A stretch of 12,358 nt of DNA, taken from positions 1 through 12,358 of the forward strand of contig PMAK01000074.1 in assembly GCA_003153655.1 (NCBI GenBank). The letters are read 5' to 3'. The notes under the pieces are model-generated. The model searched no databases. It was not told the DNA's origin and saw only the letters and a list, made by a program, of their open reading frames with translations. Of the stretch, positions 1 to 6,620 are shown in pieces. Source of the stretch: Phycisphaerales bacterium. Its GTDB lineage: Bacteria > Planctomycetota > Phycisphaerae > Tepidisphaerales > Tepidisphaeraceae. The translations under genes and the position numbers were made by a program. Every line of letters begins with the position of its first letter. The stretch's first letter is position 1.

Positions 1-126
1 TAAAACGAAATCGGTGGTCGCCAAAACCCCCGCCGGAATTTGCGCCAACATCCCCACTACCTCTTCACAATGCGCACGCCCCAGAATCGCCTCCAGCCAT
101 ACATTTGCATCGATGAGATATTTCAC
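1..126 (-). CDS. PIN-domain protein, VapC-like toxin (partial, 3' end off window)
   Basis: Only the first 42 codons are in the window. They read V(M)KYLIDANVWLEAILG and end ...LATTDFVL at the window edge. A short hydrophobic strand followed by an acidic D6-x-N is the start of the PIN nuclease fold, where this aspartate is the first metal ligand; the other acidic residues lie outside the window. The start is a GTG at 126 whose first bases overlap the TGA of the upstream small gene (GTGA, 123-126), the translational coupling typical of VapBC-type toxin-antitoxin pairs. By family, the product would be a Mg-dependent ribonuclease kept inactive by its partner. The call rests on a short N-terminus plus context, so a PIN protein outside a toxin-antitoxin system is possible. 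Confidence 0.72.
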   Translation of the reverse strand, partial: MKYLIDANVWLEAILGRAHCEEVVGMLAQIPAGVLATTDFVL

Positions 127-356
127 TTGCTCGGTCTCTTTGAGAGCAAACCCAACCGAATCTCGTTGGCGCGATGAGCCGCCTCCACTCCCGATTTCTC
201 CGCGGCATCAGCGAGACATCCTACCCATGCCAGGCTAAGTTTCTTGCCGGCGTCATCTTCAATTTTGCGCCGCGCCAGCGATTCCGCCAAGGCGGTCACC
301 TGTTCAAGCTCCTCAGAGTTCAATTGCTCGATCGCAGTTTTCAAGCGTATCGTCAT
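123..356 (-). CDS. Small antitoxin-like protein upstream of PIN gene
   Basis: A 77-aa, charged, probably mostly helical protein beginning MTIRLKTAIEQLNSEELEQV. The N-terminal 30 residues resemble the short helical segment found in several VapB/DUF2281-like antitoxins; no clear ribbon-helix-helix or AbrB DNA-binding motif is visible. The ATG at 356 is preceded by GAGGA about nine bases upstream. The stop codon overlaps the GTG of the PIN gene by four bases, so the two are translationally coupled. Expected role: to bind and neutralise the PIN toxin and perhaps repress the pair's own promoter. It has its own extended -10 promoter in the 39-bp gap after the aminopeptidase gene. The pairing is strong from gene order; the family assignment is uncertain. 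Confidence 0.68.
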   Translation of the reverse strand: MTIRLKTAIEQLNSEELEQVTALAESLARRKIEDDAGKKLSLAWVGCLADAAEKSGVEAAHRANEIRLGLLSKRPSK

Positions 357-376
357 ATGGTTTCGTCCTCAATAAC

Positions 377-385
377 ATTATACCA
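377..385 (-). promoter_or_regulatory. Extended -10 promoter of the toxin-antitoxin pair
   Basis: On the minus strand the bases read TGGTATAAT, a perfect extended -10 (TGn plus TATAAT, the hexamer at 377-382). It lies between the aminopeptidase stop and the antitoxin ATG at 356, giving a leader of about 15 bases with a GAGGA ribosome site. No good -35 is seen, as is common with extended -10 promoters. Confidence 0.6.
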
Positions 386-395
386 CCATTGCACA

Positions 396-1517
396 TTACC
401 CCGGAAATTCCTCCCGCGTAAACCGCCCATTCTCGCTCACCTTCACCCCATCAATTTCCGCATATCCCCCTTTGCGCAGATCCACCACCATATCCCAATG
501 CAACCCGCTCTGATTGCTGTTCCCCGTTTCCGGATATCCCGCCCCGAGCGCAAAATGCACCGTCCCGCCGATCTTCTCATCGAACAGAGTGTTTTTCGTA
601 TATCGCGTGATATTGTAATTCGTCCCGATCGCGCACTCCCCCAAAAATCGGCTCCCCGCATCCATATCCAGCATGGAAATCAAAAACTCTTCTCCCTTGG
701 ATGCCGACGCCTCCACCACTTTCCCATCGCGGAATTTCAGCCGCACATCTTCCACCTCCCGTCCACCATGCACCGCCGGAAAGCTGAACTGCACCACCCC
801 GTTCACACTTTCAATCACCGGACCGGTAAACACTTCTCCATCCGGAAAATTCTCATGCCCATCGCAATTGATCCATTTCTTCCCCGCAACCGACATCCGG
901 ATATCCGTCCCATTGGCCGCCACAACGCGATAATCCGACTTCCCATTCAAAAAATCCGCCAGCTTCTTCTGCCGCTGCGAAACCTGTTTCCACGCCGCCA
1001 CCGGGTCCGGCTTATCCAATAATCCCGCCCCGAAAACAAAATCCTCATACTCCGCCAAAGACATCTCCGCATCCTGCGCGCTCGCCTGACACGGAAACTG
1101 CGTCCCGCTCCATCGTAATTTCCCCTCCGACGCCCGCTTCATAAAAATATCCGAGATCGGCCTACGCGCCGCGCTGTTCTTCGCCATCCGTTTTGGATCG
1201 CAGTTCGTCAGCGCCTTGGTATTTTCATCCGCCCAGATGCCGATCGAGCAGTCGATCGTCTCAATCTCAAATTTCGCAACCGGATTCAAATACGCCAATT
1301 GCTCTTCAGACGCGTTCTTGAAAAAAATCTCCGAAGTCTCCTCCGGCCCCATCCTCACCATCGGATGCCCCCCAGCCTTCACCACCTCCCGATATATCTC
1401 CACCACCAGCGCCTCAGAAACACTCGGCCCATTGATCCGCACCAGCTGCCCCCGCTTCACCCCGACGCTGTAATTCACCAACACTTCCGCCAATTTCGCA
1501 AGTCGTGGATCACGCAT
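396..1517 (-). CDS. M29-family metallo-aminopeptidase
   Basis: A 373-aa protein of the thermophilic-type aminopeptidase family (AmpS/AmpT-like, MEROPS M29), which removes N-terminal residues from peptides in the cytoplasm with a two-metal centre. Length fits the family (about 370-410 aa). Motifs are in the expected order: FPDGEVFTGP (E228), GECAIGTN (E294), LFDEKIGGTVHFALG (H321) and SGLHWDMV (H340, D342), which supply the likely metal ligands and active-site residues. The N-terminus MRDPRLAKLAEVLVNYSVGVK is a normal M29 start. The open frame runs another 104 codons upstream to 1829, but that stretch has no family resemblance and different composition, so the ATG at 1517 is chosen. No Shine-Dalgarno precedes it; instead TATAAT lies six bases before the ATG. 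There is no signal peptide. Confidence 0.93.
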   Translation of the reverse strand: MRDPRLAKLAEVLVNYSVGVKRGQLVRINGPSVSEALVVEIYREVVKAGGHPMVRMGPEETSEIFFKNASEEQLAYLNPVAKFEIETIDCSIGIWADENTKALTNCDPKRMAKNSAARRPISDIFMKRASEGKLRWSGTQFPCQASAQDAEMSLAEYEDFVFGAGLLDKPDPVAAWKQVSQRQKKLADFLNGKSDYRVVAANGTDIRMSVAGKKWINCDGHENFPDGEVFTGPVIESVNGVVQFSFPAVHGGREVEDVRLKFRDGKVVEASASKGEEFLISMLDMDAGSRFLGECAIGTNYNITRYTKNTLFDEKIGGTVHFALGAGYPETGNSNQSGLHWDMVVDLRKGGYAEIDGVKVSENGRFTREEFPG

Positions 1518-1523
1518 GGCAGG

Positions 1524-1529
1524 ATTATA
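1524..1529 (-). promoter_or_regulatory. TATAAT six bases before the aminopeptidase ATG
   Basis: Minus-strand TATAAT followed by CCTGCC and then the ATG at 1517. A -10 at this distance would start transcription at or next to the ATG, giving a leaderless mRNA. No purine-rich ribosome site lies between. No good -35 at 16-18 bases upstream was found, which weakens the call. Confidence 0.45.
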
Positions 1530-1643
1530 ATCAAAAACCGATGACAATCGGAATGACCCCGCCTCAGCCAACCGGCCCGAATATATTGCAGCAGCCCCTA
1601 AGCGGAGGTCGGACAAGCGGAGGCTGTCTTGTGACGGTTGAGG

Positions 1644-1659
1644 TCGAGCACGTGCTCGA
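1644..1659. repeat. Perfect 16-bp palindrome, possible operator
   Basis: TCGAGCACGTGCTCGA is identical to its reverse complement. A loop-free palindrome in a divergent spacer suits binding of a dimeric regulator better than an RNA hairpin. It lies about 127 bp upstream of the aminopeptidase ATG and 260 bp upstream of zwf. No protein known to bind this exact site is recognised. Confidence 0.4.
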
Positions 1660-1883
1660 AAATCCTTTGCAACAGTCGCCGAAGGCAGCAATAATCCCTC
1701 CCTCTTCGGCGGCAAAAGGAAGTCCAGAACTTTTTCAGGCCAGCCACCACCTCCCGCATCGCCGGCGCCCGTTTTATTCGAGTAAGCGACCTCAATCGCC
1801 ACAAACCCCGTAACGATAAACTTCGTCATTAATTACCAAGACGTCCTCTTCTTCAACAAATAGAAATCACCCTATTACATATT

Positions 1884-1912
1884 TTGCCTTCCCCTCCCCC
1901 CAAAGTTAAACT
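1884..1912 (+). promoter_or_regulatory. Promoter of zwf, probably leaderless
   Basis: A -35-like TTGCCT (1884-1889, 4 of 6 to TTGACA), a 17-base spacer and a -10-like TAAACT (1907-1912, 4 of 6 to TATAAT). Six bases (CCAACC) then lead to the ATG at 1919. The optimal spacer and the absence of a Shine-Dalgarno suggest transcription starts at or within a base or two of the start codon. Confidence 0.45.
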
Positions 1913-1918
1913 CCAACC

Positions 1919-3478
1919 ATGCCCAACCCAGTCCCCTGCGCAATCGTAATCTTCGGCGCTTCCGGCGATCTCGCCCAGCTCAAGCTCATCCCCGCCGTCT
2001 ACGAACTCTGCCGCGAGAAACTCGTCTCCGACAAATTCGTGCTCGTCGGCTATGCCCGTTCCAAAGAGAAAAAAGACGGCACGCCTCTCACCGACGACCA
2101 ATACCGAAAAGACTGCTACGACGCCATCAAAAAACACGCCCGCCGCCAGCCCATCGATGAATCCGTCTGGAAGCGCATGGAGAAAAACATCTACTACGTC
2201 TCCGGCGCATACGACTCCGCCGAAGATCACGCACGCCTCGCAACCAAGCTCAAAGAACTGGATAAATCCCACGAAACCGGCGGCAACCGTCTCTTCTACA
2301 TCTCCACGCCCCCCGAAGTCTTCGAAGGAATCATCACCCGATTAGGCGAACGCCTGAAATCCAAAGCCGACACTTCCTCCGGCTTTGAGCGCATCATCAT
2401 CGAAAAACCCTTCGGCCGAGATCTCCAAACCGCCAAACATCTCAACGCCGTCCTCCACCAATATTTCGAGGAACAGCAGGTCTTCCGCATCGACCACTAC
2501 CTCGGCAAGGAAACCGTCCAAAACCTCTTGGTCATGCGTTTCGCCAATTCCATCTTCGAGCCGATCTGGAATTACAAATACATCGACCACGTCCAGATCA
2601 CCGTCAGCGAAACCCTCAGCGCCGACGACCGCGCCGGCTACTACGACAAAAGCGGCGCCACCCGCGACATGATCCAAAACCACATGTTCCAGCTCATGGC
2701 CCTCGTCGCGATGGAACCCCCCGCAGCTCTCGATTCCATCAGCATCCGCGACGAAAAAGTGAAGGTCTACAAATCCGTCCGCCAGATGGAAGCGCGCCTC
2801 ACCGACACCCACGCCATCCGTGGCCAATACGGACCCGGCCAATACAAAGACAAAACCGGCATGAAACCCACGCCCGGCTATACAAAAGCCCGCGGCGTAG
2901 CCCCCGGCTCACGCACCGAAACCTTCTCCGCCATCAAACTCTTCATCGACAACTGGCGATGGAGCGGCATGCCCTTCTATCTCCGCACCGGCAAATGCCT
3001 CCCCGAAAAACTCAGCGAAATCGTCGTCCGTTTCCGCTCCCCGCCGCTGACCCTCTTCCAGAAAAAATCCGACGCCGTCTACCCCAACGACCTCGTCATC
3101 CGCGTCCAACCCGAAGAAGGAATCAGTTGGCGATTAAACGCAAAAGTCCCCGGCGGCCAAATGGCCATCAAATCCGTCGCCTTGGATTTCCTCTACAAAA
3201 CCACCTTCAAAGCCGAACCCCCCGAAGCCTACGAACGCCTCCTATATGATTCCCTGCTAGGCGATCAAACCCTCTTCATAAGAGGCGACGAAGCCGAAGC
3301 CGCCTGGCAAGTCATCGACCCAATAGAAGAAGCCTGGGCAAAAAGCAGCACGCCCCCACAACAATACGCCCCCAACACCTGGGGCCCCAAAGCCGCGATG
3401 GACTTGATCGAGTTAGACGGCCGCCGCTGGCTGCATTCCAGCGCGGACGACGAACCGATCGTGGCGTGTTCGCTTTAG
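1919..3478 (+). CDS. zwf: Glucose-6-phosphate 1-dehydrogenase
   Basis: A 519-aa cytoplasmic enzyme that oxidises glucose 6-phosphate to 6-phosphogluconolactone with NADP, the entry step of the oxidative pentose phosphate pathway. The N-terminal Rossmann motif is FGASGDLAQLKL (12-23); K22 aligns with the substrate-binding lysine of the family, but the usual basic pair just before it (K-R) is Q-L here. The conserved EKPFGRDL (162-169), the G6P-binding signature RIDHYLGKE (190-198; H193, K197) and DMIQNHMFQ with H255, the expected catalytic base, are all present. Length is normal (about 480-520 aa). The ATG at 1919 keeps the Rossmann motif at the usual distance. No gnd, pgl or opcA neighbour is in the window. 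It lies on the plus strand, opposite to most genes here. Confidence 0.97.
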   Translation: MPNPVPCAIVIFGASGDLAQLKLIPAVYELCREKLVSDKFVLVGYARSKEKKDGTPLTDDQYRKDCYDAIKKHARRQPIDESVWKRMEKNIYYVSGAYDSAEDHARLATKLKELDKSHETGGNRLFYISTPPEVFEGIITRLGERLKSKADTSSGFERIIIEKPFGRDLQTAKHLNAVLHQYFEEQQVFRIDHYLGKETVQNLLVMRFANSIFEPIWNYKYIDHVQITVSETLSADDRAGYYDKSGATRDMIQNHMFQLMALVAMEPPAALDSISIRDEKVKVYKSVRQMEARLTDTHAIRGQYGPGQYKDKTGMKPTPGYTKARGVAPGSRTETFSAIKLFIDNWRWSGMPFYLRTGKCLPEKLSEIVVRFRSPPLTLFQKKSDAVYPNDLVIRVQPEEGISWRLNAKVPGGQMAIKSVALDFLYKTTFKAEPPEAYERLLYDSLLGDQTLFIRGDEAEAAWQVIDPIEEAWAKSSTPPQQYAPNTWGPKAAMDLIELDGRRWLHSSADDEPIVACSL

Positions 3479-3521
3479 TTCGTTTCAAAGGACCTCAAAC
3501 AGCATGATCTTTTAGGTCACC

Positions 3522-3929
3522 ATGATCGATTCCCCGGAGATCAACGGTCAACCACCAGAGCTAGCCGGTGCGATCTGCGAGGAACTCCTATGCCAGCAAT
3601 ACTGGTATCGCGGCGAGATGAAGGATGGAGTAAATGTTTTGTTCCTGCGATTCAATGGCGTTTGGCATCGCCTCTACTTCGAACCCGGAATCATTTTTTG
3701 GCGCATCTGCACCGCTCCTCCGCAATCCACTGAAGCAGCTGATATCGACGCGAAGTACCCGATTGTCGACCTCGGAACAGACTTAGCCGTCCGTGGCGAG
3801 ACGCTTGATCACTATGATATGAAAAAAATCAAGGGCGGCTCAGAACTGCAATTCGTCTTCACCAACGGACACATCATTCTTATCAAAAATGTCAACGATC
3901 GCACATCAGTCTTCGCGTTTAACAAGTAA
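3522..3929 (+). CDS. Hypothetical 135-aa protein, family not recognised
   Basis: I do not recognise this protein. It begins MIDSPEINGQPPELAGAICE and has a central aromatic, strand-rich stretch (YWYRGEMKDGVNVLFLRF, then WHRLYFEPGIIFWR) and a final hydrophobic strand pair around FVFTNGHIILIKNV. There is no signal peptide, membrane segment or cysteine motif, so a small soluble beta-rich domain is likely. The ATG at 3522 has AGG five bases upstream (3514-3516), supporting translation. Base composition differs from neighbours: 20 G against 9 C in 3601-3660, while zwf is heavily C-rich and uses many C-ending codons. This, and an interspersed repeat starting 15 bp after its stop, suggest a recent arrival. 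A role resembling small immunity-type proteins is only a guess. Confidence 0.65.
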   Translation: MIDSPEINGQPPELAGAICEELLCQQYWYRGEMKDGVNVLFLRFNGVWHRLYFEPGIIFWRICTAPPQSTEAADIDAKYPIVDLGTDLAVRGETLDHYDMKKIKGGSELQFVFTNGHIILIKNVNDRTSVFAFNK

Positions 3930-3944
3930 TCTTGCGCCGTCTTT

Positions 3945-4030
3945 CATCTGTGTCCTTCTAATTTCCATCCGTGGCCAAAAACTCTTCTCCGCGTCCTCCG
4001 CGATCTCTAGCGTACTCGCGGGCGGTAAAA
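3945..4030. repeat. Compound interspersed repeat, copy 1
   Basis: Two modules in fixed order fill the gap between the convergent 3' ends of the 135-aa gene and the RDD gene. Module A (3945-3975, 31 bp, starts CATCTGTGTCC and ends CATCCGTGGC) matches 27 of 31 bases of the other copy. Module B (about 3982-4030) holds two CTCCGCG units at 3987 and 3996, then decayed units ending CTCGCGGGCGGTAAAA. Read on the minus strand the pattern is CCGC-rich units followed by GCCAC(A/G)GATG. It resembles compound intergenic repeats (GCGAAG units plus CACAGATG units) that I associate with many unrelated bacterial genomes. No hairpin terminator is evident. Confidence 0.6.
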
Positions 4031-4042
4031 TGGTCCCGCCAA

Positions 4043-5710
4043 TCACCCCGCCTCCTCCCCATCCCCCTCCGGCGCCACAACAACAGTCCCCGCAACCATA
4101 TCCCCAACCCGCTGCCTCAGCGGCGATATCAACACCGTCACCAGCGGCAACGCCAGCGCAACATCCACCACCCGCAACAAATTCCTAAGCACCAGCGCCA
4201 ACCGCGTCGGCGTCCCCCCATCCGGCCCCACCACCTTCAATCCAAACGCCATCTTCCCCAAGCTCTGCCCGCAAATCACTTCCGCCACCAGCGTGTGCAG
4301 CAGATACGACAACGTCGCCAGTTCCGTTAAACTCTGCAAAGATTTCGCATCAACGCTCGCCAGCGGATTCGACGGATTCGCCGGATGAATAATCGCCACC
4401 ACCGCCAATATCGGAGCCAGATCAATCAATCCCGCCACAAACCGCACGCCCAGCGGCGCAAGCCGTGACTTAATCTCCGGCACCTCCGCCGCGACCGGCG
4501 TCGTCATCAATATCGATAGCTGCCGCTGCCTCACTCCCGCGATCGCCGCGACAACCACCAAAACCGCATCCCCCAATATCCACGGCATCAGCGGAATCGC
4601 CGCCGGTTTCGGATTCGCCACAACGCTCATCTTCGTCGCCGCCGGAAAAGAATCCGGAAACGCCTGCAAGCTGAAATCCTGCTCAACCTGCTGATCCCCC
4701 GCATACGCAATCCATCGCAAATTCCCGAACGCCTCCACCAATGTCTGCGACCCCACATTCGACGGCAGCGTCGCCGGAATCTCCAGCGGCAACCGCTTCG
4801 CAAAATCATCCCCCACCAGCACCACCCCCGCCTCATCCCCCGAAGGCCGCGTCGTCGGCCGGCTCGTCGGCAGCGCGCCCGCCAGCCAAAGCACCGCCCG
4901 TTCATTAATCGCCAGCAGCTTAAAATTATCCAGCTCCGCCGGACCCATCACAATCGCCGCCCGCGTCCATTCATTCTGCGCCGTCAGCGAACTCACGCTG
5001 ATCCGCCCCTCGCTATTCCGCCACGCCAGCATCGGCAACTGCTTCACCACCGCCAAAGACATCTGCGCCGGATCGTCCGTCACACCATCCGGCAGCGCAT
5101 GCGCATCAATCCATTTCCCATCCACAAAATGACAAACCACCAGCCGCGGCTCAACCGCCTGCGTGCCGGGCTCCGTCGTCGGCAAAGTCGCCGCCGAAAT
5201 CGCCGCCGAAATCGCCCCCGTATTTGCTCCCGCAATCCCTTGTGTACTAGCCGGCGGCGTAACCCACCCATGCACCACCGCCCACACCGCTTCCTGATCG
5301 CTCGCAATCGCCAGCATCACATCGCCCTGCGGCGGCGTCGGGCCCGTCCGAATATCCGGCCCATCCGCAATCTCCCACTGCCCGTTCTGCAAAACCAGCA
5401 GCAACTCATCATTGCTCGTCGCAACGCTGATCACCCGCTGCGCAACCGACGGCATCGGCGACCATTCATCATTCCCCGACCAGCGCGGCCGCCACACAAT
5501 CGTCGTCTGCGCATAATTCCCATCCGGGGCCTTCCCCACATGCGCAACCCAGAAATGATTGTCGCTCCCCTCCGCCATCAAATCCCGCTGCTTTGGCGCG
5601 GGAACGATCGATAGCGCAGGCGCAGCGCCCAGCGAAGGTATCGCGTTCAACGCAAGCGGCGACAACAACACAATCACCCACGCCAGGATCTTAACGGACG
5701 CTTTCTTCAT
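4043..5710 (-). CDS. RDD-family membrane protein with large exported N-terminal region
   Basis: A 555-aa protein. Residues 1-29 form a signal peptide or anchor (MKKASVKILAWVIVLLSPLA). Residues about 30-365 are an exported region with recurring Trp-rich strands (NHFWVAHVG, AVWAVVHGW, LRWIAYAGD), suggesting a beta-propeller-like sensor, and Thr/Pro linkers (LPTTEPGT, PTSRPTTRPS). A membrane helix follows (about 373-391), then an RDD domain (about 415-546) with PLGVRFVAGLIDLAP, ICGQSLGKMAFGLKVV, RNLLRVVD and RQRVGDMVAGT, including the conserved Arg and Asp residues and two or three membrane helices. RDD proteins are mostly uncharacterised; transport roles have been proposed for some. The ATG at 5710 starts the signal sequence and overlaps the lipoprotein gene by 20 bases, so the genes are probably co-transcribed. 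It is the last gene of the run. Confidence 0.87.
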   Translation of the reverse strand: MKKASVKILAWVIVLLSPLALNAIPSLGAAPALSIVPAPKQRDLMAEGSDNHFWVAHVGKAPDGNYAQTTIVWRPRWSGNDEWSPMPSVAQRVISVATSNDELLLVLQNGQWEIADGPDIRTGPTPPQGDVMLAIASDQEAVWAVVHGWVTPPASTQGIAGANTGAISAAISAATLPTTEPGTQAVEPRLVVCHFVDGKWIDAHALPDGVTDDPAQMSLAVVKQLPMLAWRNSEGRISVSSLTAQNEWTRAAIVMGPAELDNFKLLAINERAVLWLAGALPTSRPTTRPSGDEAGVVLVGDDFAKRLPLEIPATLPSNVGSQTLVEAFGNLRWIAYAGDQQVEQDFSLQAFPDSFPAATKMSVVANPKPAAIPLMPWILGDAVLVVVAAIAGVRQRQLSILMTTPVAAEVPEIKSRLAPLGVRFVAGLIDLAPILAVVAIIHPANPSNPLASVDAKSLQSLTELATLSYLLHTLVAEVICGQSLGKMAFGLKVVGPDGGTPTRLALVLRNLLRVVDVALALPLVTVLISPLRQRVGDMVAGTVVVAPEGDGEEAG

Positions 5711-6620
5711 CGATTCTGTTTACCCTAACCCCCGAGTCGCCAAGCTTCGACGGGTCCGGCATACGATACGTTACCGCGTTCGGAAATCCGTTATGCGACA
5801 AACTCATGTCGCTCAGGTCAAACGTCATTGTCGTGCCCGACAGCGGAAAAAACAATTCGTAATGTGTCGCCACCGACGGCCATTGATCCCGCCCAACATT
5901 CGCCGTCTCCACACCCGCAAAATTCGACAGCCGCGCCCACAACGCCACCCGCCCCTTCGCATCAAACAGCACCACCCGGTTCGGCAGCAATGTCTGCCGG
6001 TCGTACCAGATCTCCTTCATCACCGCCCAGTGATCCGCCGTCTGAATCTGCCAATCAACCATGTACGCATCCGATGCGCTATTAAATCGCAGCACCGGCG
6101 ACGGCTGTTTCAGCAAATCCGAATCCAGCGGCCGAATCCCCAGCACTTCCATCACCATGTCCGGCCGCACCGGAATCTCCGCCGCATCCACCTTGTCCAG
6201 ATCAGCGTATTTCCCCCACCAAAAGACCTGGTCATGCTTCTCCCACAACCAGAACCGCGCCCCATCCGACCCCATCTCAAACAAATCCGCCACCTCGTTC
6301 TTGGCCGTCAGCTTCATCTGATTCGGCCCGGTGAACAGTAGGTTCCCATACCCATCAATCCGATTCGTCTTGTTCTTCTTCCGATCGACAATCTCCGCTT
6401 CAAATTTCTCCCGCGCCCAAAGCGTCGGCAGCTTGTCATTGTTCTGATTCACCCGCTCAACCAATTGCGGCAATGTCAGCGTATCCCCAAAATATCCCAC
6501 TTCCGCCGGCGCTGGCGAACTGCATCCGACCAATCCCAGCGCCCCTAATCCCAGCGCCCCCATGCCAATCGCCCCCATGCCAATCGCCGTCGCCAAAAGG
6601 ATCGCCGCGCCAAGCTTCAT
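5691..6620 (-). CDS. Lipoprotein with LolA/LolB-like domain
   Basis: A 309-aa lipoprotein. A type II signal peptide ends in the lipobox LVGC with lipidated Cys33; +2 is Ser, which in Gram-negative sorting rules would allow outer-membrane delivery. The mature part has a helical segment (LTLPQLVERVNQNNDKL) and then antiparallel strands with GYGNLLFTGPNQMKLTAKN, LFEMGSDGARFWLW and VRPDMVMEVLGI. This pattern suggests the open-barrel LolA/LolB (or DUF4292-like) fold that holds lipid or lipoprotein acyl chains; the assignment is from pattern only. The signal peptide is unusual because residues 14-31 are built from four 15-bp DNA repeats (GLGAL/GMGAI). The start overlaps the stop of the upstream cysteine-motif gene by ATGA (6617-6620), and its 3' end overlaps the RDD gene by 20 bases. 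Confidence 0.8.
   Translation of the reverse strand: MKLGAAILLATAIGMGAIGMGALGLGALGLVGCSSPAPAEVGYFGDTLTLPQLVERVNQNNDKLPTLWAREKFEAEIVDRKKNKTNRIDGYGNLLFTGPNQMKLTAKNEVADLFEMGSDGARFWLWEKHDQVFWWGKYADLDKVDAAEIPVRPDMVMEVLGIRPLDSDLLKQPSPVLRFNSASDAYMVDWQIQTADHWAVMKEIWYDRQTLLPNRVVLFDAKGRVALWARLSNFAGVETANVGRDQWPSVATHYELFFPLSGTTMTFDLSDMSLSHNGFPNAVTYRMPDPSKLGDSGVRVNRIDEESVR
6532..6591. repeat. Four tandem 15-bp repeats inside a signal peptide
   Basis: Units on the + strand: AATCCCAGCGCCCCT (6532-6546), AATCCCAGCGCCCCC (6547-6561), ATGCCAATCGCCCCC (6562-6576) and ATGCCAATCGCCGTC (6577-6591). The 15-bp period keeps frame, adding five residues per unit to the hydrophobic core of the lipoprotein signal peptide. 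The neighbouring pairs are almost identical, pointing to recent slippage or duplication. Confidence 0.9.

Larger units (their letters stand above)
1518..1918. other. Divergent spacer of about 400 bp without a supported gene
   Basis: The space between the divergent aminopeptidase and zwf starts. Open frames cross it on both strands but none has a recognisable product, a ribosome site or family-like sequence. The part around 1560-1740 lacks the C excess of the + strand seen on both sides (for example 18 G to 15 C in 1621-1680), so it may be a decayed or acquired fragment. It contains a 16-bp palindrome (1644-1659), a short direct repeat AAGCGGAGG at about 1601 and 1616, and the two start-proximal promoter-like elements described separately. 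No tRNA or other recognised RNA was seen. Confidence 0.6.

Noticed and set aside
174..1022. Long open frame on the + strand (282 codons) across the antitoxin and aminopeptidase genes
   Set aside because: The product is Arg/His/Pro-rich without any domain, a shadow of the G-rich minus-strand aminopeptidase gene.
1518..1829. N-terminal extension of the aminopeptidase to an ATG at 1829
   Set aside because: The extra 104 residues do not resemble the family, and the M29 N-terminus begins at the ATG at 1517.
2342..2842. Minus-strand open frame within zwf rich in Val, Asp, Gly and Phe
   Set aside because: Antisense shadow of zwf; no ribosome site and low-complexity composition.
3488..3518. Possible terminator hairpin after zwf (GACCT ... 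AGGTC)
   Set aside because: The stem is only five pairs with an 18-base loop and no U-run, and one arm overlaps the next gene's ribosome site.
5188..5216. Tandem 12-bp repeat (TCGCCGCCGAAA twice plus part) in the RDD gene as a feature of its own
   Set aside because: It only encodes the short AISAAISAA linker and is too short to distinguish from ordinary low-complexity slippage.
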